Shown here: positions 52,173-61,118 of the stretch, one piece after another | Layout: every line of letters begins with the position of its first letter | Position numbering within the stretch: position 1 is the stretch's first letter | Source: CAVONV01 sp963697355 | GTDB taxonomy: Bacteria; Acidobacteriota; Vicinamibacteria; Marinacidobacterales; DATDRI01 | Assembly: GCA_963697355.1 (NCBI GenBank) | Contig: CAVONV010000007.1 | Coordinates: forward strand, 168,803 to 232,802 | Length of the DNA stretch: 64,000 bases | Direction of reading: 5' to 3' | The notes under the pieces: model-generated | Database searches by the model: none | What the model was told of the DNA's origin: nothing | What the model saw: the letters and a program-made list of their open reading frames with translations, nothing else | Made by a program: the position numbers and the translations under genes

Positions 52173-53984
52173 ATGCTGATAAAAAATACAAAATTCCAAT
52201 TCATTTGTGCTCAAAGTTCATCAGGCATTGCTTTAGCCTCAGGTATTGATCACACAACTCATCTGCCCGCTCATCGATTAAGGCGCATCCGTCGGTTGCT
52301 CAAGTCTTTGACTCTGGGCAGCTTATCCCTGGCATTAGCCGTGCTGCCTGGACGATCGGCGGAAAAAGTCTACCTGGACTATAAACCACTGAATTTCAAT
52401 ATGGTCATTCCGGTGTCGTCGCTGGAGGCATTTGCCACGGATGGGACGATCGATGCCTATATCAAACCTTTAGCTGGAATCTTTAGCCCCGAAACCCGCC
52501 AAGAGATCCGTAAAGTACTCGGTCAACCGATCAAGGCAATCGCCCCCGACTTACCCGAAAAGATCTATTCCCCATTTGTGCGTTCCCAATGGCTGTATTC
52601 GCCGATGGGTGAACGCTCCTTACTGTTTCTAGGCAATTACATTCAAACGACCGGTTACCTGAACGGCCAGAAAGCCATCCGCAGCTCGATGATTCTATCT
52701 GCAACGGCGCCCGAAGGTCCCTCCTTGATCAGGTCGCTGAAATATTTTCCGACCGAGGGAATCCATCTAGACTTAGCCAAAATTTTGACCCTTGTACAAG
52801 ATGTCAAGGCCGAAGCCGCGCAAACCGATAAAGTGGTTGCTACAGTCAAACAAATGTCGCAAGCTGCCGCCGCTGAAGATCCAAAGGTTGACTATGCGGC
52901 ACTCCCTGATTTAAGCCAAACCGCTCCCTACGGTGTGACCAAGCAGTCGCTCATGCTCCAGGACCCCAGTCGAAAGGGACTAGACGGCACAACTCCCCGC
53001 GAATTTCCCGTCGACCTTTACATGCCTAAGGATCTCAATGCCGTACAAGGTCCACTGCCAGTGGTGGTCATTTCCCACGGCTATGCTGATACCCGAACAC
53101 ACTTTGCCACCTTCGCCGAGAGCCTAGCTTCGAATGGGTTTGTGGTGGCGGTGCCCGAACACATTGGCAGCAATACTGCCTATCGCGATGCGATGGAAGC
53201 AGGCTTCTATCGTGATTCATTCCAAGCGATGGAATTTGTCAATCGGCCATTGGATATCAGTTTCCTAATTGACGAATTAGAGCGGAAAAATGCGGCAGAA
53301 TTCCAGGGACGGCTGAAAATCGACCGTGTTGGGGTACTGGGCCATTCCTTTGGGGGATATACGGCGCTGGCCCTTGCCGGTGCAACAGTTGATTTTAAAC
53401 GTGTCCAACAGCGCTGTGCCCCAGATGCGAAGCTGACTATGATTGATACCGCTGCCCTGCTGCAATGTCGGGTTTTAGAATTGTCTGCCTCGCCCGACGT
53501 CATGCGTCAATTGACCGATGGTAGCCTGCGTGATCCACGAGTCCAGTTGGTGATGCCATTTTCCCCGGTGAGTCATTTGTTTGGCCCAAGTGGGATGAGC
53601 AAAATTCAGATTCCGGTGGCGATCACCGGTGGTGCCTATGACATTGCCGCACCAGTGGTGCCGGAACAAGTTGAGACTTTTCGTTGGTTAACCACACCCG
53701 ATAAGTATCTGTACTTAGCCGAGAATACTTCCCACACCGCTGACTTGACCCGCCTCACGAACAGCCTATTTAATCCTGGTCTCGAAACCGCCAAGAGCTT
53801 CGATGAATCCCGTCAGTGGTTTCAGGGAGTGATCACTAATTTACTAATCGCCTATGGCCGGGTATATCTGCTGGATCAGGAAGACTATCGTCCTTATCTG
53901 ACTTCCGCCTATGTCGAGGCGGTTAGTAAAGAGCCGCAGAAGCTGCACCTTGTGCGTTCCTTACCTGATGATTTTGAACCGTAG
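52173..53984 (+). CDS. Exported alpha/beta hydrolase with DUF1400 N-terminal domain (cyanobacterial)
   Basis: I chose ATG 52173, giving 603 residues. A signal-like segment (SLTLGSLSLALAVLPGRS) precedes the DUF1400 part (VYLDYKPLNFNMVIPVSSLE, FAT.G.ID.Y). The hydrolase part has VVVISHGYADTRTHFATFAE, the nucleophile elbow GHSFGG with Ser at about 392, and a late HTADLT with the likely His. This layout resembles platelet-activating-factor acetylhydrolase/dienelactone hydrolase relatives common in cyanobacteria. The substrate is unknown, probably an ester. The frame is intact and flanked by decayed genes. Confidence 0.88.
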   Translation: MLIKNTKFQFICAQSSSGIALASGIDHTTHLPAHRLRRIRRLLKSLTLGSLSLALAVLPGRSAEKVYLDYKPLNFNMVIPVSSLEAFATDGTIDAYIKPLAGIFSPETRQEIRKVLGQPIKAIAPDLPEKIYSPFVRSQWLYSPMGERSLLFLGNYIQTTGYLNGQKAIRSSMILSATAPEGPSLIRSLKYFPTEGIHLDLAKILTLVQDVKAEAAQTDKVVATVKQMSQAAAAEDPKVDYAALPDLSQTAPYGVTKQSLMLQDPSRKGLDGTTPREFPVDLYMPKDLNAVQGPLPVVVISHGYADTRTHFATFAESLASNGFVVAVPEHIGSNTAYRDAMEAGFYRDSFQAMEFVNRPLDISFLIDELERKNAAEFQGRLKIDRVGVLGHSFGGYTALALAGATVDFKRVQQRCAPDAKLTMIDTAALLQCRVLELSASPDVMRQLTDGSLRDPRVQLVMPFSPVSHLFGPSGMSKIQIPVAITGGAYDIAAPVVPEQVETFRWLTTPDKYLYLAENTSHTADLTRLTNSLFNPGLETAKSFDESRQWFQGVITNLLIAYGRVYLLDQEDYRPYLTSAYVEAVSKEPQKLHLVRSLPDDFEP

Positions 53985-54032
53985 GTGGCGCTAGAATCTA
54001 CTTGGTTTTAATCATCTGGCTCTGGCTTGGCC

Positions 54033-54308
54033 TTACTAGCCAGCCAGTCCGGGTAACAGTCCTTGCATTCCGGACGCCAGCATATCGGCGGCGATCGCTA
54101 GGAGGACCATACCCATAAACTTGCTCAGGATCTGCATGCCTTGGTTACCGAAGATGCGTTTGACGGCACCAGCACCGAGCAGAACAACGCACAAAAGCAA
54201 GGCTAACCCAACACACACCAGCCTCAATATTGCTGGCTACTCCCTTGTGTTGATGGGTGTTGACAATCACCGTGACGATCGCGCCAGGTCCGGCGATGAT
54301 AGGCATGG
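54033..54308 (-). pseudogene. MarC-family remnant
   Basis: One frame reads AMPIIAGPGAIVTVIVNTHQ, then HKGVASNIEA. After a shift near 54225 the next reads CVGLALLLCVVLLGAGAVKR and LSKFMGMVLLAIAADMLASG. These are the second half of a MarC protein. The N-terminal half is replaced by the end of the MscS gene. Confidence 0.7.
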
Positions 54309-54310
54309 CT

Positions 54311-56163
54311 TTAGTTTTTGATCGGCAAATCGTTTTCAAACCAAATCGATCGCTGCGGAAAGGGAATATCAATTCCAGCTTCGTCAAACGCTGGTTTTAG
54401 CCGCCGTCGATATTCCCGTCCGACATCCCATTGCTTACCCGGTTGCGTTTTAATTAATAACCGAATTGTGATGCTATTGTCCCCGAATGCATCAACGCCT
54501 AGTAATGTTGGTTCTTCAGTGATGTCATTATGCCAAGCTGGATCATACTGCATCTCTTGGGCTACTTGCTTGATCACTGCCATTGCTTGATCAAGATTGG
54601 TACTGTATGCCACATCAATTGCTAAATTCGCTCTTGACCATTCATGAGAACGGTTGATAACTTCAACGATATTGCTGTGCGAAACAGTGATCAGTTCGCC
54701 ATCCAAATTGCGTAATTGCGTTGCCCGTAGTGTAATTTTCTCTACAGCACCAGCAATCTCCTTGCCAATATTATCAGTAATGCCGATGATGTCGCCGACG
54801 TAGTACTGATCTTCATTCAGAATAAAGAACGTTTGGATATAGTCGTTCAGTACGTTCTTCCCCAAAAAGCCAACAGTAGCCAAGATGATCAAACCGATAT
54901 ACAGGCCATTAAGCAGGTAAAAAAATAGAAGAATACCGAATACTAGGGCTAAAGATCCGGTGAACTCTGTCAGTACCGCATTAAGGGTCTTCAGGTGTGG
55001 GATCAGCCGATTGTAGCTGCGACCGGTTTCTTCGTATCTATTCCAGACATACCGGAGCCATAGCAAGATCATGAAGTCGGCCACACGCTTGGCCACTAAC
55101 ATCCCCATAGGTACCGCGATTAGACTGAGTGGCAGTCGCAAGAGCCAATCGGCAAATGCCCGCATTTGGGGAAAGAGATATAGTATCGAGGCGATCCCCA
55201 CCAGCCAAATACTGACCTGAGCGGCCAGTAACGTCGGTTGAGTCAGCAAGTTCAGGCTGACGCGCTGGGGCAGTGATAGGCGGGTGATCGGCAGATAGCG
55301 CTCCCACCATAATATCGCTGGCGCTGATGGCTCCTGGTCAGGCGCGGGCGCTGCGCCATCGACTAAATCGGCATTTTGTCTGGGGGCTGTCTGATCAGCT
55401 GGATCTGTAGCTAAATTGGTATCTTGTCCAGCAGTAGTTGCCGCCTCTATTTGACGCACGAGAGTCCGGCGACGCACCCGGCGAAATTTCTGTAGCCCAG
55501 CAATCCCTAAACTCCCGATCACAATGGCGGACAGGCGCTGCAGAGCGTATGGAATGAGCGAACGTAGGTAGGGTAGCTGCCGCTGTTTGTGGGCTTCAGC
55601 AGTGCCTTTTGGATAATTTCGCTCCATTGCTGCGCCACTGCATCACTATCCGGCTGAATCGCAACTTCTACATCGGTCGCCGTCACGGTAAGGATAGGGC
55701 GTGGTCCCCTGTCTTTGCCCGATGCAACGATTACAGTTTGATTATTTAGGACAGCCGGTGCCACAGCTAGCGTCTCTGGGTCAAACCCATCACGCACAAT
55801 ATTCTCCATGCGAAATTCTACGGTTTTCACCCGCCGTTCGATCGGTGAGACACTCCTGCTATTATCTGAGTCCGGCGGAGTCGGGGCGCTGATCTGAAAC
55901 AGCTTTTTACCATCTAATCGGACGTACGCAATATCGATATTGCCGCTCTGTGAAATATTGATCGTTGGTTGATTGACTAATTGGTTAGGTAAGTTGATCA
56001 ACTGACTTGAGGCCGGGGCACTGCATACCTGAGTTAGGACGATCGCGAATATGCCGCTTAGGCATAACATGGTCAAAAATCGCCGGCACTTCCTCCAGTA
56101 AGTGCGATCAGAGATATGTAAATGATGAAAAATTTGACGGTAGCGGCGGGCAATGTAGCTCAT
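54311..56163 (-). pseudogene. Mechanosensitive channel of the MscS family, one frameshift
   Basis: ATG 56163 opens a basic start and signal-like helix (FLTMLCLSGIFAIVLTQVCS), then a periplasmic domain (AYVRLDGKKLFQISAP). After WSEIIQKA near 55605 a one-base shift moves to the frame with RQLPYLRSLIPYALQRLSAI. Next come about three membrane helices, the pore-type helix GLYIGLIILATVGFLGKNVL, then NEDQYYVGDIIGI and VEKITLRATQLRNLDGELIT. The join makes a 615-residue cyanobacterial MscS-like channel that would release solutes on osmotic downshock. The lower fragment alone still contains the whole channel core. Confidence 0.85.
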
Positions 56164-56289
56164 TCGTGGAAGTCACAGTCACAATCTCGTCATTGCATCC
56201 TACAGAAATTTCCGTCAAAATCCATCCCTCGAATGGCGTTTAGCCTTAATATTTCATCATAATAATTTAAATAACTGGAGAGGTAGCCA

Positions 56290-57831
56290 TTGCTTCCATT
56301 GGATTGGTACCGATTGAGCGCTACTTTGCTGTTGTTAGGATGTAGTCTGGGTCTACAGCGGACTGTACTGGCTACCGAGCCAAATTCTTCTGAGCGATCG
56401 CCCGATCAGTCTACAACTCAAACAATTGCAACACCCATCATCAACAAAGCAAGTGACTTAGCCCCGGCTACCTCATCCAATCCCTCAAAGCCTCAGCCCC
56501 AGCCGCCGGTCAAAACTGATTCGGAGTTAGATAGCGCCGATGCGCGTCAGCCTGACTCCACCGATATTGCTCCGACGCCAGCGACATCCGAACCGACTCC
56601 AGAGCCGCAACTCCAGCAAGCATTAGCCGTTGCCAACAACCTCGATGACCCGCTGGGCAAAGCGACGCTGCTGAGCGGCATTGCCAGACAATATGCTGAA
56701 CTGGGACAACCGGACACGGCTGCCGCTATCCTGGCCCAAGCGCTACAGACAGCTGGAAAGATCACGAATAAGGCCCTCAAGCGCACAATGAGGGCAGAGA
56801 TTGCCCGGCAATATATCGCCCTGGATCAGCCATCGCAGGCCCAGGCGATCGTCGAGCAGCTCAATAATGCCAACGATCAAGTCGGGCTGATGTTAGCCCT
56901 CGCAGCGGATTACATTGAGGCTGATCAACCGGACCAAGCGGCAACCCTTTTATCAGAGACTGTCGCCCGCGCGAATACGATTACGGATAAGACTCCCCGA
57001 GTCCAGCGCCTGACCGAAATTGCCTTAGCTTATAACCAGATTAATCAGCCCGAGTTAGCTAATCAGCTCATCGTCCAGAGCCAGAACTTGTTGGCTCAAG
57101 TTGCGCAAGGATTTCCCTTTCAACCGCAACCGCTGCAGGGCACTCTTGGCTTTGGGCTATCAGCCAATAGTTTTGACACGTCAACGGCCTTGCTGAGTCT
57201 GAATGCGGACTTCCAAAAACAGTGGCCGGTGAGCGATGTCACGTTCGCGGGCGATATTGTGTTTGATTACGATAGCAGTCGATCGGTGAATCAGCTACGT
57301 CCCGGCGGGCTCATCGGATTTAACTATCGGCGTCACGCCAACCGCAAATGGCAATATTTCACCAACCTTGTCGTGCAGCTCAATAATGGCTTTCTTGCTT
57401 CCAGTACCGAGGATGAAGACACCACTTCTTCTGGACTTTTGGTTGTGGGCAAGGGCTTAAATCTGTGGCGTGGTAAGTCACCCGAGCGATTTTTGGATCT
57501 GCAGGTAGGTGTCGGCGCATCTTATCTGTCTGATGAGTTGAGATCGGCCAATTTATCAGCGAATCGAGTCGATCCAGTCCTTTTCGTCTCGCTCTGGTCG
57601 CGCAGTATTCCGATCGACAAGGCCAAAATCGATCAGACCCTCAGTTTTGTCACGGCGGTCGACGAATTCAGCCGGTTTGAGATTTTTTCCCGAACTAAAT
57701 TATCGATCCCGCTGAATGAGCGTTTATCTTTCACTAATACGTTGCAGCTGCTCTATCGCAACGAGAAAATATTAGAAACGAATCCGAATTGGAATGTATC
57801 GTTTACAATGGGGCTGGGATTCAGCTTCTAA
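56290..57831 (+). CDS. Outer-membrane DUF481-like barrel with N-terminal TPR region
   Basis: TTG 56290 (GGAGAGG upstream) gives 513 residues. A signal peptide (SATLLLLGCSLGLQRTVLAT) comes first, then a Pro/Ser/Thr-rich linker. Four TPR-like repeats follow (LSGIARQYAELGQPDTAAAI, IARQYIALDQPSQAQAIVEQ and similar). The last 250 residues form a barrel (TLGFGLSANSFDTSTALLSL to FTMGLGFSF) with terminal Phe, as in DUF481 proteins. The TPR part may bind a partner in the periplasm. It is divergent from the MscS gene. Confidence 0.75.
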   Translation: MLPLDWYRLSATLLLLGCSLGLQRTVLATEPNSSERSPDQSTTQTIATPIINKASDLAPATSSNPSKPQPQPPVKTDSELDSADARQPDSTDIAPTPATSEPTPEPQLQQALAVANNLDDPLGKATLLSGIARQYAELGQPDTAAAILAQALQTAGKITNKALKRTMRAEIARQYIALDQPSQAQAIVEQLNNANDQVGLMLALAADYIEADQPDQAATLLSETVARANTITDKTPRVQRLTEIALAYNQINQPELANQLIVQSQNLLAQVAQGFPFQPQPLQGTLGFGLSANSFDTSTALLSLNADFQKQWPVSDVTFAGDIVFDYDSSRSVNQLRPGGLIGFNYRRHANRKWQYFTNLVVQLNNGFLASSTEDEDTTSSGLLVVGKGLNLWRGKSPERFLDLQVGVGASYLSDELRSANLSANRVDPVLFVSLWSRSIPIDKAKIDQTLSFVTAVDEFSRFEIFSRTKLSIPLNERLSFTNTLQLLYRNEKILETNPNWNVSFTMGLGFSF

Positions 57832-57849
57832 AGACATTACGGATTCGGT

Positions 57850-58108
57850 GCGGAAGATCGCCTAGAGGGTTGGGACAAATCGATTTGAAATCCGGGACGT
57901 GTATAGTCTTGTGGCCGGTAGTCAGCCGGAATTGTCGTTTGGTTACCATCGCGCACCGCCACATAGTGGGGTGACATAATTTCAATCCCGGTGGCATTGC
58001 AGTGATCTTGCAGATTTTGCAGTAGATCTGACTAGATTTCCAGAATATACTCCGGTTTGTTCGTAAAGACTCTCAGCATATAACTGACATAAAAATCATC
58101 CAAACTAG
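57850..58108 (-). pseudogene. MscS-family channel, C-terminal end only
   Basis: On the minus strand the frame reads FYVSYMLRVFTNKPEYILEI, an in-frame stop, then LLQNLQDHCNATGIEIMSPH and NQTTIPADYRPQDYTRPGFQ. This is the conserved end of large MscS homologues. It is cut at the left end of the second ISKra4 copy. Confidence 0.75.
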
Positions 58109-58109
58109 T

Positions 58110-59144
58110 TCCACCTCTCAAAAATCCGTTGATGGTTCAGGCGTTCTGACATGATTAACGTCAAGTGTGCTATTTCCCAAACAGGCAGGTTTATCGTGGC
58201 CAGTATCGAAGTATCGAAGTGATTATCCGTGACGAGCAGGGTCAGATTTTGTCTCAATCGGTGGATCAGGATGTGCACGTATCAAACCTGAGTCTCAGGG
58301 GTGTCGAAACAGCGGTCGAGGCCTGGCGACAAAAAGCCTTACCAGATGTGGAAGCCGCATTATTAGAAGCGGCGCAGCAGGCATTTACTGAGGCGCAAAA
58401 AGTAAACTGAATTTGCGGCGCAACGGCCATCGTCGAGTGAACATCAAGACCTTGCATGGCGCATTCACGTTTGGACAATAGATATATCAGATGCAGGGAC
58501 GCAGCGTCGGATTCATCGAACTGTCGGACAGTCAGGAAGCCAACTATGTGAGTCGTGGATTACAGGAACTGGTGGCTTACTACAGCAATCGTTTAAGTTA
58601 TGAAGAGCTGCAGGGTTTGATGGTGCGCATGACTGGGTCAGCCGTGCTGAGTCATCAAGGCAGTTGGGACCTAGTGCAACAGAATGTGCAAGGGTTGAGT
58701 GATCAACGGTCAGAAGAGTTTAGACCACTAATGGAAACAGAACGTGCATCAGTCACGATTAGTTTTTCGGATGAGATCGACTTATATAACAAAACAGCTG
58801 ATGAAATCCTGCTGTTTGATGATGGGATTCTGGTCAAGGCCCAGAAGCAGAAGCGTGAGAAACCGGTTCTAGAGCCAGTCGAAGCCCGCATCGGTGCCGG
58901 TTCTGAGAAAGCCAGAGTCAACGTCTTAAGCGATGTTGTGCTATTGCAAATTGCCGCCAATCAATTTGAGTATGTCTTCCCACCAATTTACCCGGATGGG
59001 ACCTTTCGGATGTCGCTCGAAGCGGTTGTGCTTCAACGCCTTTACCATCATTATGGTACCTGGACCAAACCCTTACCGCTGGTGGTGATTAGCGATGGCG
59101 CCAGCGTGATTCGAAAACGGCTGGCGCGGATGTTTGGAGACGGC
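58110..59144 (+). mobile_element. ISKra4-family insertion sequence, 3'-truncated copy
   Basis: The left inverted repeat at 58110 matches that of the element at 45392. The element runs to about 59144 and then changes to CoA-ligase sequence, so the right third and right repeat are missing. The 5' part of the transposase has small lesions near 58190-58490 (including a duplicated GTATCGAA). Confidence 0.85.
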
Positions 59145-59927
59145 GTCACCTGGGTTTCGATGATCCCCTTCGCGTTCAAGGCGCTCAAGGGCCGCCCGGT
59201 TCCGGCGCACCAAGTCCGTGTGCTGATGGGCTTGTCGCGCCTGCCGGACGCCGAGCAGGAGTTCGGTGTTCAAACGATGGCGCTGTGGGGCATGACCGAA
59301 ACGCTGTCTGCCTGCATCGTCACCGATGCAGACCAGCCGGGTCCCGCTGGCTCGATCGGTCGCCCCTCGCCCTTTTACGGGGTCGAGGTCCGCAAGCGGG
59401 ATGGCACGATTGCGGGTCCGGGCGAAGAGGGGTTGTTGTACATCCGCGGAGAGCGGGGCGTTTCGCTCTTCAAGGAGTACTACCAGACCCCGGAGAAGAC
59501 CGAGGAGGCATTCGATGCGAGCGGGGCCCTCGATACCGGCGACATCGTACGCATCGATGAGCAGGGGTGGATGTTCTACGTCGCCCGCGACAAAGACATG
59601 CTGCGTGTGGGTGGCGAGAACGTGGCGGCGCTCGAGATCGAGACGGCCATCGACGAAACTGGCCTCGTGAGCGAATGCGCGGTCGTCGCCCAGAAGCATT
59701 ACATGCTCGGAGACGTGCCCGCCGCTTTCGTGACGCTCAATGACGCCGGCAAGGCCCTCACAGAAGACGATGTGACCGAACGTATTCTCGCACATTGCCG
59801 GAACCAGCTTGCGGATTTCAAGGTGCCGCGATCGGTGCATATCATCGATGATTTTCCCCGCTCGACGCTGGATCGAATTGCGAAGAAGAAGCTGCGTGAG
59901 CAATTGCCTCCGATCGAAGAGGACTAA
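58491..59927 (+). CDS. Chimeric ORF: ISKra4 transposase fused in frame to the C-terminal half of an acyl-CoA ligase
   Basis: Residues 1-218 are transposase (GRSVGFIELSDSQEANYVSR to VVISDGASVIRKRLARMFGD). Residues 219-478 are the end of a class I adenylate-forming ligase: TMALWGMTETLSACIV, LDTGDIVRIDEQGWMFYVAR, RDKDMLRVGGENVAALEIE and STLDRIAKKKLRE. The ligase part resembles CaiC-like crotonobetaine/acyl-CoA ligases and lacks the P-loop. The transition at about 59140-59147 keeps the frame. Neither enzyme would be complete. The ligase half is much more GC-rich than the IS half. Confidence 0.85.
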   Translation: MQGRSVGFIELSDSQEANYVSRGLQELVAYYSNRLSYEELQGLMVRMTGSAVLSHQGSWDLVQQNVQGLSDQRSEEFRPLMETERASVTISFSDEIDLYNKTADEILLFDDGILVKAQKQKREKPVLEPVEARIGAGSEKARVNVLSDVVLLQIAANQFEYVFPPIYPDGTFRMSLEAVVLQRLYHHYGTWTKPLPLVVISDGASVIRKRLARMFGDGVTWVSMIPFAFKALKGRPVPAHQVRVLMGLSRLPDAEQEFGVQTMALWGMTETLSACIVTDADQPGPAGSIGRPSPFYGVEVRKRDGTIAGPGEEGLLYIRGERGVSLFKEYYQTPEKTEEAFDASGALDTGDIVRIDEQGWMFYVARDKDMLRVGGENVAALEIETAIDETGLVSECAVVAQKHYMLGDVPAAFVTLNDAGKALTEDDVTERILAHCRNQLADFKVPRSVHIIDDFPRSTLDRIAKKKLREQLPPIEED

Positions 59928-59981
59928 TCAGACTACAGCGTCCAATGTCTGAATCCACCACAAGCAAGAAGGAGACAGGAA

Positions 59982-60760
59982 ATGTCAGACTACAAATACA
60001 TGCTCACCGAACGCAAGGGGAACGTCGGCATCGTCACTTTCAACCGCCCCGAGGCGGTGACTTCTTGCTCGACCTGCTGGTTGAGCAAGAAGTCACCGAT
60101 GCGCTCGCCGAATTCGACGCCGATGACAGCATCGGCTGCATGATCCTTGCGGGGGGTGACAAGGCCTTCTGTGCTGGCGCCGACCTGAAGTGGATCGCCA
60201 ATCAGGATTTCGAGGGCGCGTACCGCACCGACTTGGCCGCCTACATGGACAAGGTTGCCGATCTGCGCAAGCCCGTGATCGCCACCGTCCGCGGCTACGC
60301 CTTTGGTGGTGGCACCGAAATTTCGCTGATGTGCGACATCATTCTCGCGGACACGACGGCCACGTTCGGTCTGACCGAGGTGACGCTGGGGGTGATTCCC
60401 GGCGGCGGCGGTCCTGCCCGCATGGCGGCTGCGATTGGTAAGGCGAAGGCGATGCGATACATCCTCACCAGAGAATGGATCAAGGCAGAAGAAGCCGAGC
60501 GCATCGGCCTGATTACTCAAGTCGTAGAAGAAGGCCAGCTCATGGACGAAGCGCTGAAGCTGGCGACGAAGATTGCAAACAATCCGCGGCTGGCTGTTCT
60601 GGCAGGCAAAGAAGCCGTGAACCAGCAAGCCGAAGTGCCGCTGGGTCGAGCACTTAACGTCGCCCGCCGGCTGTTTCATGGGCTGTTCGGAACGCCCGAT
60701 CAGAAAGAAGGCATGGCGGCCTTTGCCGAAAAACGCAACTTCAACTACACTAAGTACTGA
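59982..60760 (+). pseudogene. Enoyl-CoA hydratase with an inverted-duplication lesion
   Basis: ATG 59982 has AAGAAGGAG upstream and begins MSDYKYMLTERKGNVGIVTF, then NRPEA. An inverted duplication at 60055-60098 then shifts the frame. The correct frame resumes VTDALAEFDADDSIGCMIL, then AFCAGADLKWIANQ, YAFGGGTEISLMCDIILADT and FGLTEVTLGVIPGGGGPARM, with both catalytic glutamates, and ends FAEKRNFNYTKY. Without the lesion it would be a normal 260-residue crotonase. It follows the ligase by 55 nt, so the pair came from a CoA catabolic operon. Confidence 0.82.
60055..60098. repeat. 16-bp perfect inverted duplication inside the hydratase gene
   Basis: CGGTGACTTCTTGCTC (60055-60070) and its exact complement (60083-60098) are separated by 12 nt. 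Only the right arm fits the protein family (LNEQEVTDALAE-like). The left arm replaces the conserved L.N.L...L region and shifts the frame. The structure has the look of a template-switch mutation. Confidence 0.7.
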
Positions 60761-60827
60761 TAAGTGCCGCTGGTAAGGGCTGCAAATAAAAGTTACGCGA
60801 TCACAATTTATTGATGGAGATACAGAA

Positions 60828-61040
60828 ATGGCGGACAACAGTGTTTACAAAGTGATTGAAGTAGTTGGCACCAGCGCAGAATCGTGGGAGAAAGCGGTTG
60901 CCAACGCCGTGGAGCGCACCGGTAAAAGCGTACGCGATCTACGGGTCGGCGAAGTTGTCAAACTTGACGTGACGGTCAAGGATGGCAAAGTCGACAAGTA
61001 TCGAGCAAGAGTTCAGCTTTCCTTTAAGTACGAAGGCTGA
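60828..61040 (+). CDS. Dodecin-family flavin-binding protein
   Basis: The 70-residue product VYKVIEVVGTSAESWEKAVA, then AVERTGKSVRDLRVGEVVKL and DKYRARVQLSFKYEG is a full-length dodecin. It has the typical KV.E..GTS..S...A and R.G.V....G.V..Y.V pattern. Dodecins form 12-mers that store FMN or riboflavin. GGAGATACAGAA precedes ATG 60828. The gap from the hydratase (60761-60827) is short. Expected to be functional. Confidence 0.92.
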   Translation: MADNSVYKVIEVVGTSAESWEKAVANAVERTGKSVRDLRVGEVVKLDVTVKDGKVDKYRARVQLSFKYEG

Positions 61041-61118
61041 TCTTTCTTGACAGTGCGAAGTTTTTCTTTTGGTCTGAGTGCCTGAGCGCAACGAACATTC
61101 CGATACCACCATCGGACA

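Noticed and set aside
58491..59927. A genuine new transposase-ligase bifunctional enzyme
   Set aside because: Both halves are incomplete: the transposase lacks its last catalytic part and the ligase lacks the P-loop. The fusion is better explained by a deletion through the IS.
60056..60097. Natural hairpin regulating the hydratase
   Set aside because: It lies inside conserved coding sequence, destroys the frame and only one arm matches the protein family, so a mutation is the better explanation.
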